Origin: Nostoc sp. CHAB 5834
GTDB taxonomy: Bacteria; Cyanobacteriota; Cyanobacteriia; Cyanobacteriales; Nostocaceae
Direction: 5' to 3'
DNA length: 57,395 bases
Assembly: GCA_020829485.1 (NCBI GenBank)
Contig: JAIVFU010000045.1
Location: 1-57,395, forward strand
This document shows, piece after piece, positions 15,656 to 24,692 of the stretch. The notes under the pieces are model-generated. The model ran no database searches. It had not been told where the DNA came from and worked only from the letters and a program-made list of their open reading frames with translations. Position 1 is the first letter of the stretch, and the number at the start of each line of letters is the position of its first letter. The translations under genes were made by a program, and so were the position numbers.

Positions 15656-18600
15656 CTAATTGAGATGTTTTTTTAATTGGTTAGCTAATTCTTGGATGTA
15701 AGGTTCATTAAATATTGAGAAATGATTACCTGGAATCTCTATCATGTTGATATGTTGTTGAGAATATTTTCCCCAACCTAATAACGGATCATCACTATGG
15801 AATTCTTGACTTTCAAAATCATGAGTAATTATCTCGTTGGCTTTGAATAAAGTAATTGCATGGGGATAAACTTGTGGTACATAATTTCGCATGGCTTGGA
15901 TATGGGTTTTGAAAAGTTTATAACTTTGCAGATGTTGCACCATTTCTGTTTCGCTAATGTCGAGATTAGCTTTGCCAAATAACAGATTAAATTGCTCTTT
16001 GAGGGATAAATCTCGCAGTTCTGGATATGAAACAGCAAAATCTATGCCAAACCAGTTTTTGATAGCCTCTGCAAGACGCAGGATTAATTTAGCATCATCA
16101 TCTTTTATGGGTTTGATGATGATTTTTGGCAAGATAGCATCAATGACTACCAGTAAATCAACAGTTTCATTTTGCTTTTGTAGTTGTTGAGCCATTTCAA
16201 AGGCAATTATGCCACCATAACACCAACCGCCTAAAAGATATGGGCTTTGTGGCTGTACGGTACGAATTTCTTTGAGGTAATAACTTGCTGTTTCTTCGAC
16301 CGAAAGATTATAAAATTCTTGTTGGTTAGGGTTTTGTTCTAAGGCATAAAATGGCTGTTCTATACCTAGTTTTCTAGCTAATATTAGGTAGTTATTCACA
16401 TCCCCACCAGCAGCATGAACGCAGAAAAAGGGACGGCGAGAACCAGAAGATTGAATTGCGACTAATGGGGAATTTGAACCTAAACTAACTGGCTGACTGA
16501 CAATCTTTGCGAGTTTTTCAACTGTTGTATTTTCAAACAGAGTAGAGAGGGGAAGGTTATGTCCAAAGCGCTCATATATTTGAGCTATTAAACGCACAGC
16601 TAAAAAAGAATGCCCTCCTAAATCAAAAAAGTTATCTGTAACTCCAATAGGGTTAGTATTGAGGAGTTGTTCCCATATTTTCACTAAGGCTAATTCTGTA
16701 AAATACCGAGCATCAATAAAAGATTTATGGGAGTTAAGTCGAATTATATCATCAGTTGGTAGTGCTTGTTTGTCTACTTTACCATTCGGTGTGAGTGGTA
16801 TCTCATCCAATACCATAAAAGCAGATGGTATCATAAAATGTGGTAACTTTTTCTGTAAATATTCTAGTATTTTAGGGATTAAATTTTCTTCTTTTGTGAC
16901 TATATAAGCAATTAAATACTTGTCACCTTGAGGATCATTTTGAGCAATAACAACAGAATTTTGTAACGATGGATGTTGAGCGATCGCAGCTGCAATTTCT
17001 CCCAACTCTACCCGAAAACCGCGAATTTTGATTTGGTCATCCTGACGACCGAAATATTCTAGTTGACCGTTGTTGAGATAGCGTCCTAAGTCGCCAGTTT
17101 TATAAAGCTTATTTCCCGCTAAAAATGGGTGATCAATAAATTGTTGTTGAGTTAGTTCTGAACGATGTAAATAACTCCTGGCTAATCCATCACCACCAAT
17201 ATATAATTCGCCAACTACACCAATAGGAGCAAGTTGCAAATGACGATCTAAAATATACACTTGGGTATTATCTATGGGATGACCAATAGGAACAGTTAAT
17301 GATTTTTCACTTAATAAACTGGTGTCGTAATAAGTCACATTTGCAGAAACTTCTGAAGAACCGTAAAGGTTAATTAATTTTGCATTTGGTAGCAACTGTT
17401 TGAAAGTTTTTACTAAATCAATAGCAAGCGCTTCTCCACTACTAATCCAGAGTTTGAGATGGGACAATTTTTGAGTAAGATGACTATAATTATTGAGGAG
17501 TATCCGCAGTAGTGAGGGAACAAGCACTAAGCGCGAAACTTGATGGTAAGCAAGAGTTTCTAGGAAAAATTTGGGATCTTTGGCGATCGCATCGGGAATA
17601 ATAACCGTAGGAATTCCCTGTAATAAGGGTGCAAAAATTTCCCATACTAAGTCTACAAAGCTAATGGCTGTTTTTTGACAACAAATTTCCCCAGCTACAA
17701 AAGGATAGGTTTTCCTTAGCCAGTGTAAGCCGTTGACTGTACCACGATGAGTACCCAGAACTCCTTTAGGCGTTCCGCTTGAACCAGAGGTGTAGATTAT
17801 ATAGGCGAGGCGATCGCCGCCAGATATGCTGACGGGATTTTCTTGACTTTCTTGTTGAATAATTTCCCAATCAGTATCTAAGGCGATCGCGTTTATTTGT
17901 CCCCAATGATGAATTAATAATGTATTACTAATCACCAATGAAACTTGGGAATCAGCAACCATGAACTGAAGGCGCTCAACTGGATAATTGGCGTCGAGGG
18001 GTAGATAAGCACCACCAGCTTTTAAAATCGCTAGAATCGCTACAATCATATCTACAGAGCGTTCTAGACAAATAGCCACGAGGGTTTCGGTTGTGACTCC
18101 TAATTTTTTTAAATAATGGGTAAGCTGATTTACCTTTTGGTTGAGTTGTTGATAAGTTATCTCTTCTGACTGACTAATTAATGCTAAAGCATCGGGTGAT
18201 AGCTTTACTTGCTGCTCAAATAATTGATGTAAAGATGCATCATCAGGATAATCGGCTAGGGTCTTATTCCATTCTATTAATAATTGCTCTTGTTCTTGGG
18301 TTGTTAATAGTGATAATTTAGAAATTCTTTGATTGGGATTAGTAACAATACTTTCTAGTAAAGTTTCAAAATTATCAATCAATCTTTTAATTGTATTTGT
18401 ATTAAATAAATCTGTGTTGTACTCCAAAAATCCAGTTAACTCCTGTTGCGATTCAGATATTGATACAGAAATATCAAATTCAGATGTACCGTGATCAATC
18501 TCTAAAGTACGTAAGTTTAAACCCGAAACTTCTTCAACAGGTGTTGGTGCATTTTGCAAAATAAACATTACCTGAAAAAGTGGATTATGGTTTAAGTTTC

Positions 18601-19723
18601 GCTCAGGTTGCAATTCTTCTACTAACTTCTCGAAGGGCAAATCTTGATGTGCATAAGCGTTGAGAGTTACTTCTCGTACCCGACTTAAAAATTCCCGAAA
18701 GCTAGGATTACCACTCAAATTATTACGTAGCACTAAATTATTAACAAATAAGCCAATTAAACCTTCTAATTCAGTTCGATTACGATTAGCAATTGAAGAA
18801 CCTATCAAAATATCTTCTTGTGCTGTGTAACGGTAAAGTAATATATTAAACGCCGCCAACAGCGTCATAAATAAAGTGCATTCTTCTTGCTGGCTAAACT
18901 TATTTAACGCTTTTGTTAATGTTTGGGAGAACGTAAAATATTGTTTTGCACCTTTAAAACTCGCAACAGCAGGACGCGGATAATCTGTAGGTAACTGAAG
19001 TATTGGTAACTTACCTTTTAAGTGTTGCTTCCAATAATTCAGTTGAGTTTTCAGCAATTCTCCTTGTAGGCGATCGCGCTGCCAAATGGTAAAATCTGCA
19101 TATTGGATGGGGAGTTCAGCTAGGGGTATAAATTGACCTGTAGAGAAAGCAGCATACAGCGTTACTAACTCTTGCGCGAACACACCCATAGACCATCCAT
19201 CAGTGACAATGTGATGAATAGTTAACAGCAAGATGTGTTCTACTTCACTCAAGCGGAGCAAAGTTGCTCTGACTAATGGCTTGGTAGCTAAATTAAAAGG
19301 CTTTTGAGCTTCTTTTATGGCTATTTGTTTAACTTCTACTTCCCAATCTTTATTTGATAAATGCTCAATATTAATAATAAGTAGTTCCCAAGTTAATTGG
19401 GGCAAAATTACTTGAACTGGCTGTTGATCTATTGTGATAAAGTTAGTTCGCCATGCTTCATGTCGCCGAACAATTTCGTTGAGACTTTGCTGAATTGCTG
19501 TTACATTGAGCATTCCTGTTAAATGCAAAGCGTTCGTCACATGATAGAAAGAACTCCCCTGATAAAGTTGGTCGATAAACCATAGTCTTTGCTGAGAAAA
19601 AGATAAAGGTATATGCTGAGAGTCTTGACGCTGGAGAACAGTCTCAGTTTTAAATTTACCTACTTTCCATTTTTCTAGTAGGGCTTTTTTAGTGGCTGAT
19701 AAGTTAGAGGATTCTTGAGGCAT
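15656..19723 (-). CDS. NRPS, C-A-T-TE: terminal beta-alanine-like module with Cys thioesterase
   Basis: 1355 residues. Order: C domain (about 38-470, HHIVTDG at 170-176 intact), A domain (about 490-1000), T domain (Ser in ELGGHSFLAV near 1036) and a type I TE (about 1115-1350). The ten-residue specificity code read by alignment to PheA is V-D-W-V-I-S-L-A-N-K, one residue from the beta-alanine code VDWVISLADK described for bleomycin; the acid at position 331 is Asn here. The TE elbow is GGWCYGG, so the nucleophile is Cys1168 instead of the usual Ser; the codon is TGT. The catalytic His is likely in IPGNHFSIF. As the only TE in the operon it should release the final product by hydrolysis or cyclisation. 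Confidence 0.93.
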   Translation of the reverse strand: MPQESSNLSATKKALLEKWKVGKFKTETVLQRQDSQHIPLSFSQQRLWFIDQLYQGSSFYHVTNALHLTGMLNVTAIQQSLNEIVRRHEAWRTNFITIDQQPVQVILPQLTWELLIINIEHLSNKDWEVEVKQIAIKEAQKPFNLATKPLVRATLLRLSEVEHILLLTIHHIVTDGWSMGVFAQELVTLYAAFSTGQFIPLAELPIQYADFTIWQRDRLQGELLKTQLNYWKQHLKGKLPILQLPTDYPRPAVASFKGAKQYFTFSQTLTKALNKFSQQEECTLFMTLLAAFNILLYRYTAQEDILIGSSIANRNRTELEGLIGLFVNNLVLRNNLSGNPSFREFLSRVREVTLNAYAHQDLPFEKLVEELQPERNLNHNPLFQVMFILQNAPTPVEEVSGLNLRTLEIDHGTSEFDISVSISESQQELTGFLEYNTDLFNTNTIKRLIDNFETLLESIVTNPNQRISKLSLLTTQEQEQLLIEWNKTLADYPDDASLHQLFEQQVKLSPDALALISQSEEITYQQLNQKVNQLTHYLKKLGVTTETLVAICLERSVDMIVAILAILKAGGAYLPLDANYPVERLQFMVADSQVSLVISNTLLIHHWGQINAIALDTDWEIIQQESQENPVSISGGDRLAYIIYTSGSSGTPKGVLGTHRGTVNGLHWLRKTYPFVAGEICCQKTAISFVDLVWEIFAPLLQGIPTVIIPDAIAKDPKFFLETLAYHQVSRLVLVPSLLRILLNNYSHLTQKLSHLKLWISSGEALAIDLVKTFKQLLPNAKLINLYGSSEVSANVTYYDTSLLSEKSLTVPIGHPIDNTQVYILDRHLQLAPIGVVGELYIGGDGLARSYLHRSELTQQQFIDHPFLAGNKLYKTGDLGRYLNNGQLEYFGRQDDQIKIRGFRVELGEIAAAIAQHPSLQNSVVIAQNDPQGDKYLIAYIVTKEENLIPKILEYLQKKLPHFMIPSAFMVLDEIPLTPNGKVDKQALPTDDIIRLNSHKSFIDARYFTELALVKIWEQLLNTNPIGVTDNFFDLGGHSFLAVRLIAQIYERFGHNLPLSTLFENTTVEKLAKIVSQPVSLGSNSPLVAIQSSGSRRPFFCVHAAGGDVNNYLILARKLGIEQPFYALEQNPNQQEFYNLSVEETASYYLKEIRTVQPQSPYLLGGWCYGGIIAFEMAQQLQKQNETVDLLVVIDAILPKIIIKPIKDDDAKLILRLAEAIKNWFGIDFAVSYPELRDLSLKEQFNLLFGKANLDISETEMVQHLQSYKLFKTHIQAMRNYVPQVYPHAITLFKANEIITHDFESQEFHSDDPLLGWGKYSQQHINMIEIPGNHFSIFNEPYIQELANQLKKHLN

Positions 19724-19775
19724 AGTTAATAATAAAATGCAGATTTTTTCAGAAATATATAACGAATATTTTGTA

Positions 19776-22700
19776 CTAATTCTTTAATAAAATTTTAACT
19801 TCATCTTCAGATAAATTATCAATTTTTTCAATCATCAAGACTTCAATCATTTCGGCTTGTTTAGCAATAGTTAAGGCTTGTAATAGCAAGTCTTGTAGTG
19901 GTAATTCCACAGGTAAATTTCCCTTCATCCGAGAAGCTAGTTGAGTTGCAATCAGAGAATCTCCTCCCAACTCAAAGAAATTGTCGTAAATACCAACTTG
20001 CTCAATTCCCAAAACTTCTTGCCAAATGTTGGCGATTTGTTGTTCTAATTCGTTAGTGGGAGCAATATACGAATTACCGAGATTGGGTCTAGAATAATGT
20101 GGAGATGATTTTTGTAATTTTGTTGCTGCAAAATTCGTTGTGTTAGAAAAAAGTTGACTGGTTTCACTTGATAATAATGATGGTAGTTTTGCCTCAATCC
20201 AATATCGTTGACGCTCAAAAGGATAAGTAGGTAGAGGAAGACGGTAGCGTTGTTCATAACTGTAAAATTTCAACCAATCGATTTCTTTACCTGCTATCCA
20301 CAGCCGACCTAATGTGTTTAATAAAAAAGCTAAATCTGATTGTTGTTCTTGAGGATGACGCAAGGAAGGTAATACTAATTGTTTTGCTTCTGAGGCTAAA
20401 TGATGTCTCGTTAATGTGCTTAATGTCCGACCTGATCCAACTTCGATAAAAATTCCTTCTGATTGTTTTAACAACTCAGATATTCCTGGGGAAAATTTTA
20501 CACAAGAACGTAGATGCTGGCTCCAATAGCTAGGATTTATAACTTCGTCGTTTTTAATCCAAGTACCAGTAACGTTAGAAATAAAAGGAATTTGGGGTTG
20601 GTTAAGTTTGACTTTTTTAACTCGCTCAATGAAGGATGCCAAAATAGGTTCCATCATCTGAGAATGGAAAGCATGAGATGTATGCAAACGGCGACAATTT
20701 ATACTTTTAGAAGTTAAATAGTTCTGTAGCGCCTCTATAGGTTCAGTTTTCCCAGAAACCACACAAGCAGATGGACTATTAATTGCTGCCAAAGAAAGTT
20801 CTGTTCCCAAAAGCGATCGCACATCTGTTTCTGGTAGTGGAACAGCTAACATACTTCCCAAAGGTAGTTGCTGTATCATTTCACCCCTAGCTGCTACCAA
20901 AGCTAAAGCATCTTCCAAACAGAACACACCAGCCAAAGTTGCAACTACATACTCACCTATACTATGACCAATCATCGCTGTGGGGTGCACTCCCCACGCA
21001 ATCCATAATTTAGCGATCGCGTACTCAATAACAAATAATGCAGGTTGAGCGTAGATGCGAAGCAGCTTGTCGTGAGACATCGCCGTCTGTTGTAGTTGTG
21101 CTGAGGCTGTTTCTGTTTGTTGTTCATCGGGATAAATTATCTGACGTATATCCAGCCCCAAATGAGGTTTGAGAATATTTGCACATATATCTACTTGCTC
21201 ACGAAATATTGGCTCAACTTCATATAATTCCCGCGCCATATTTACATATTGCGTTCCCTGTCCCGAAAACATAAAAATAACTGGACGGTTACTAGGTTTT
21301 TGATAATCAGTGAAAACTCGTTGCGGATCTAGAGAAGTTAAAGCCTTGAGTGCATCATGAATATCATGACAAACAATTATACGACGATAATCAAAAGCCC
21401 GCCGACCAATGCTGAGAGTATAAGCAACATCAGCTAAATCAAGCTCAGGATGCTGTTGTAAATGGCTAATAAAATTAGCAGTTACTTGTTCAATTTCCTT
21501 CTCAGTTTTAGCCGATAAACACAACAGAAAATATTCATTTTTGGTTTTTGGTTTTTGATTTTTGATTTGTATTGGTGCTTCTTCTAAAATAACATGAGCA
21601 TTAGTTCCACCAATACCAAAAGAACTGACTCCAGCGCGCCGGGGTGTGCCGTTAGTTTGCCATTCTGATAGTTTGGTGTTGACGTAGAAGGGACTATTAG
21701 CAAAATCTATTTGGGGATTAGGTGCTTTAAAGTGTAAATTTGGAGGTATTTTTTTATGCTTCAAAGCTTGAACAGTCTTAATTAAGCCAGCCACACCAGC
21801 AGCCGTATTGAGGTGTCCAACATTGGTCTTTGCAGAAGCGATCGCACAGAAACCTTTTTTTTCAGTGCTAGCACGAAAAGCTTGTGTAAGAGCCGTAATT
21901 TCTATTGGATCTCCTAAAGAAGTTCCAGTACCATGAGTTTCGATATAAGAAATAGTTTCGGGTTCCACACCAGCTAAAGCCAGTGCTTCTAAAATAACTG
22001 CTGTTTGTCCATCTACGCTGGGGGCTGTATAGCCAACTTTTAAAGAGCCATCATTATTAATTGCTGAACCTTTAATTACTGCATGAATATAATCGCCATC
22101 AGCAAGAGCATCTTCCAATCGCTTTAGGACTACTACACCCAAACCGTTGCTAAAAATAGTACCACTAGCGTTAGCATCAAAAGCTCGACAATGACCGTCA
22201 GCCGCTAAAATTCCCCCTTCTTCATAATAATAACCAGTTTTTTGTGGCACTGTTATTGAAACACCACCAGCCAGAGCAATATCACTTTCCCCACTCAGCA
22301 AACTTTGACAAGCAAAATGAACCGCAACTAATGATGTAGAACAAGCAGTTTGAATATTAACGCTTGGCCCTTTCAGGTTTAATTTGTAAGAAATTTGGGT
22401 TGGCAAGTGGTCTTTATCATTACTCACAAAAATTTGAAATAATTCTACTGGTTTTAACAAATCCCAATCAGGATAAAAGTTAGAAAATAGATTATTAAAC
22501 AAGTAAGAACTTAAAGTTGAACCCGCAAAAAGACCAATTTGACCATCATAAATTGCCGAATTATACCCAGCATTTTCTAATGCTTCCCAAACACATTCTA
22601 TAAATAGACGATGTTGTGGATCTATAATTTCAGCTTCTTTAGGAGTAAAGCCGAAAAAATTAGCATCAAATAACTCTATATCTTCTAATAAACCGCCTGC

Positions 22701-22877
22701 TTTCACATAGCTAGGGTCATTTATTACTGTTAGCTTTATCCCTGCCGATATCAGTTCTTCGTCAGTGAAAAAAGAAATTGATTCTACACCATCTCGCAAG
22801 TTTTGCCAAAAAATATCAACATTGTTTGCGCCGGGAAAACGACCAGCCATGCCAATAATTGCTATTTCATCCGCCAT
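19776..22877 (-). CDS. Type I PKS module, KS-AT-T (malonyl, non-reducing)
   Basis: 1033 residues. KS (about 3-425) has TACSTSLVAVH with the active Cys near 175, THGTGTSLGDP and NVGHLNTAAG. AT (about 535-850) has GHSIGEYV near 637 and the HAFH motif typical of malonyl-CoA selection. A single carrier domain near residue 974 (ELGGDSLIA) is followed by a short C-terminal tail. There is no KR, DH, ER or MT, so the added two-carbon unit should keep its beta-keto group. It lies between the beta-alanine-loading NRPS and the terminal beta-alanine-like NRPS, which predicts a beta-alanyl-malonyl unit extended by another beta-amino acid. A decarboxylase gene separates it from the upstream NRPS gene. Confidence 0.93.
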   Translation of the reverse strand: MADEIAIIGMAGRFPGANNVDIFWQNLRDGVESISFFTDEELISAGIKLTVINDPSYVKAGGLLEDIELFDANFFGFTPKEAEIIDPQHRLFIECVWEALENAGYNSAIYDGQIGLFAGSTLSSYLFNNLFSNFYPDWDLLKPVELFQIFVSNDKDHLPTQISYKLNLKGPSVNIQTACSTSLVAVHFACQSLLSGESDIALAGGVSITVPQKTGYYYEEGGILAADGHCRAFDANASGTIFSNGLGVVVLKRLEDALADGDYIHAVIKGSAINNDGSLKVGYTAPSVDGQTAVILEALALAGVEPETISYIETHGTGTSLGDPIEITALTQAFRASTEKKGFCAIASAKTNVGHLNTAAGVAGLIKTVQALKHKKIPPNLHFKAPNPQIDFANSPFYVNTKLSEWQTNGTPRRAGVSSFGIGGTNAHVILEEAPIQIKNQKPKTKNEYFLLCLSAKTEKEIEQVTANFISHLQQHPELDLADVAYTLSIGRRAFDYRRIIVCHDIHDALKALTSLDPQRVFTDYQKPSNRPVIFMFSGQGTQYVNMARELYEVEPIFREQVDICANILKPHLGLDIRQIIYPDEQQTETASAQLQQTAMSHDKLLRIYAQPALFVIEYAIAKLWIAWGVHPTAMIGHSIGEYVVATLAGVFCLEDALALVAARGEMIQQLPLGSMLAVPLPETDVRSLLGTELSLAAINSPSACVVSGKTEPIEALQNYLTSKSINCRRLHTSHAFHSQMMEPILASFIERVKKVKLNQPQIPFISNVTGTWIKNDEVINPSYWSQHLRSCVKFSPGISELLKQSEGIFIEVGSGRTLSTLTRHHLASEAKQLVLPSLRHPQEQQSDLAFLLNTLGRLWIAGKEIDWLKFYSYEQRYRLPLPTYPFERQRYWIEAKLPSLLSSETSQLFSNTTNFAATKLQKSSPHYSRPNLGNSYIAPTNELEQQIANIWQEVLGIEQVGIYDNFFELGGDSLIATQLASRMKGNLPVELPLQDLLLQALTIAKQAEMIEVLMIEKIDNLSEDEVKILLKN

Positions 22878-22968
22878 AATACTTTACCTCCTGCACCATA
22901 ATGCATAAAATTGCACAGAATAATTGCCTCTCTCTTTCTTGGCGGTTCGTTTATTAAACCTTTAGCCT

Positions 22969-24642
22969 CTATACCCTTTTTTGATCATCTAACACATAAA
23001 TTTCTGACGCAATTTGCATTTGATCATTTAATACTGCATCAATATCATCTTCAGTGGTAAGTGGATTTGCTAGCACTGCACGCAAAGCAATAATTGGAAT
23101 TTCATTACCAAAGCAGGTAATTGTTTTTGTCGTTCTAGAGATGAAAGTACGACCAGCTTGACGCTGCATTTTTTGTAGTTTCTGATTAAATTCACTGATT
23201 ATCAAATTATCGGCTTCCGTCAACTTTTGTTCGTTAGCAACCTCTCTTAATTCCTCTGGAATGTATCGATATACTATTAAGTTTGTATCAGGTTCAGCTA
23301 ACAACTGAAACTCTGACATAGCACAAATTCGGGCCGCCATATACTGAGTTTTTCTGATGCCTTCATCAATCAAAAATTCATATCCCTTACTACCAATTAA
23401 ATTTAACCCAGCGTGTAAGAATAAAGCCATACCTGGGCGAGAACCTTCCAAAGCGCGTTTACCTAAATCGAACGATCCCTTACGCATGGTATAGCTAGCT
23501 TGCTTTTCAATTGTTTGTGCTGTCTGCGGTTCGCGCATAAATAGCATCCCAATACCCATTGGTAGATAAAGTTGTTTATGTCCGTCAATAGTTACTGAAT
23601 CGGCTTGTTCGATACCTGCAAGTTTATAGCGATGTTGTTGAGAAAAAATTAGCGGCCCACCCCAAGCAGCATCTACGTGAAAATGAACATTAGCTGCATG
23701 GGCAATTTCTGCAATATTTAAAAGCGGATCTAAGCCGCCAGAATCCGTTGTACCAGCAATACCAATAATCGCAATTATATACAAATTCTGCTCATGACAT
23801 TCTGCCACAGCCTGACGTAATGCTTGCAAATTAACTCGATTATTACTGTCAACCGGAACTTTAATTAAACCACGATTACCAATCCCTAATAAATCTGCGG
23901 CTTTATCAAAAGAAAAATGCATTAACTCAGAGCCAATTATCGCTGCTCCTTTGTAGCCATAGAAATTTAGTGCTGCTGTTAAACCTTCCTTTTCGACACC
24001 CAAAAAACCATCATTAGTCCCCAAAACAGCATTTCGAGCGCACCACATTGCAGCAATATTTGCTGTTGTACCACCAGATAATAATATTCCCAGCGTACTT
24101 TGACTATTTTGAATATGTTGAGCGTAAAAATGATCAGAAAAATTGTAAATTTGTCGATGTAGCATCGCCAAAGCTTGACGTTCGTAAAAACTGAGAGCCT
24201 TAGCCGTCTCGATTTTCACAGCATTTTGGTTCATCGCCGTCATCAGTTTCGCCAGAGGTTGCACAAAACTGGGCAGCGCCGAGGTCATGTGACCAATAAA
24301 TCTTGGTGAAGCAGTATGAATTGAATGAGCAATGACATGATCAGATAAGTATTCAAGATAGGTTTCAAAACTAGCAGGTTGATTCGGTAGTTTACTATCA
24401 CAAAACTGCCCTGCTAATGAATCTAAATCAATATTACTACTAACATCACCTGCACTTATAAAAGTATAAGATAACTTATCAACAAAGTCATCTATATTTT
24501 CTTCTATCGATGTACTAAATAATTGCATTACCTGTTTTTCAATACCATAATGCAATCTTGGTTCAGTCTCGACAAAATAACTTGTTGTTGATATTTCTTC
24601 TTTACTTAATGTCATCTTGATATCATCCAAAATATTGTCCAC
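22969..24642 (-). CDS. PLP-dependent L-aspartate decarboxylase-like (PanP type)
   Basis: 557 residues of the group II PLP decarboxylase fold. The PLP Lys is in VTIDGHKQLYLPMG (near 353), with HVDAAWGGPL before it. The N-terminal segment TASPRFIGHMTSALP and NQNAVKIETAKA are the hallmarks of the PanP-type family (pyridoxal-dependent aspartate 1-decarboxylases that make beta-alanine in Vibrio and relatives), rather than ordinary glutamate or diaminobutyrate decarboxylases. It lies between the NRPS with a beta-alanine code and the PKS leading to the second beta-alanine-like module, so supply of beta-alanine is the natural role. Decarboxylation of diaminobutyrate to diaminopropane is the main alternative. 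Confidence 0.85.
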   Translation of the reverse strand: MDNILDDIKMTLSKEEISTTSYFVETEPRLHYGIEKQVMQLFSTSIEENIDDFVDKLSYTFISAGDVSSNIDLDSLAGQFCDSKLPNQPASFETYLEYLSDHVIAHSIHTASPRFIGHMTSALPSFVQPLAKLMTAMNQNAVKIETAKALSFYERQALAMLHRQIYNFSDHFYAQHIQNSQSTLGILLSGGTTANIAAMWCARNAVLGTNDGFLGVEKEGLTAALNFYGYKGAAIIGSELMHFSFDKAADLLGIGNRGLIKVPVDSNNRVNLQALRQAVAECHEQNLYIIAIIGIAGTTDSGGLDPLLNIAEIAHAANVHFHVDAAWGGPLIFSQQHRYKLAGIEQADSVTIDGHKQLYLPMGIGMLFMREPQTAQTIEKQASYTMRKGSFDLGKRALEGSRPGMALFLHAGLNLIGSKGYEFLIDEGIRKTQYMAARICAMSEFQLLAEPDTNLIVYRYIPEELREVANEQKLTEADNLIISEFNQKLQKMQRQAGRTFISRTTKTITCFGNEIPIIALRAVLANPLTTEDDIDAVLNDQMQIASEIYVLDDQKRV

Positions 24643-24692
24643 TCTACTGAAAACACAAACTAATCATCCAACCAAATCATTTGTGAACTCTC

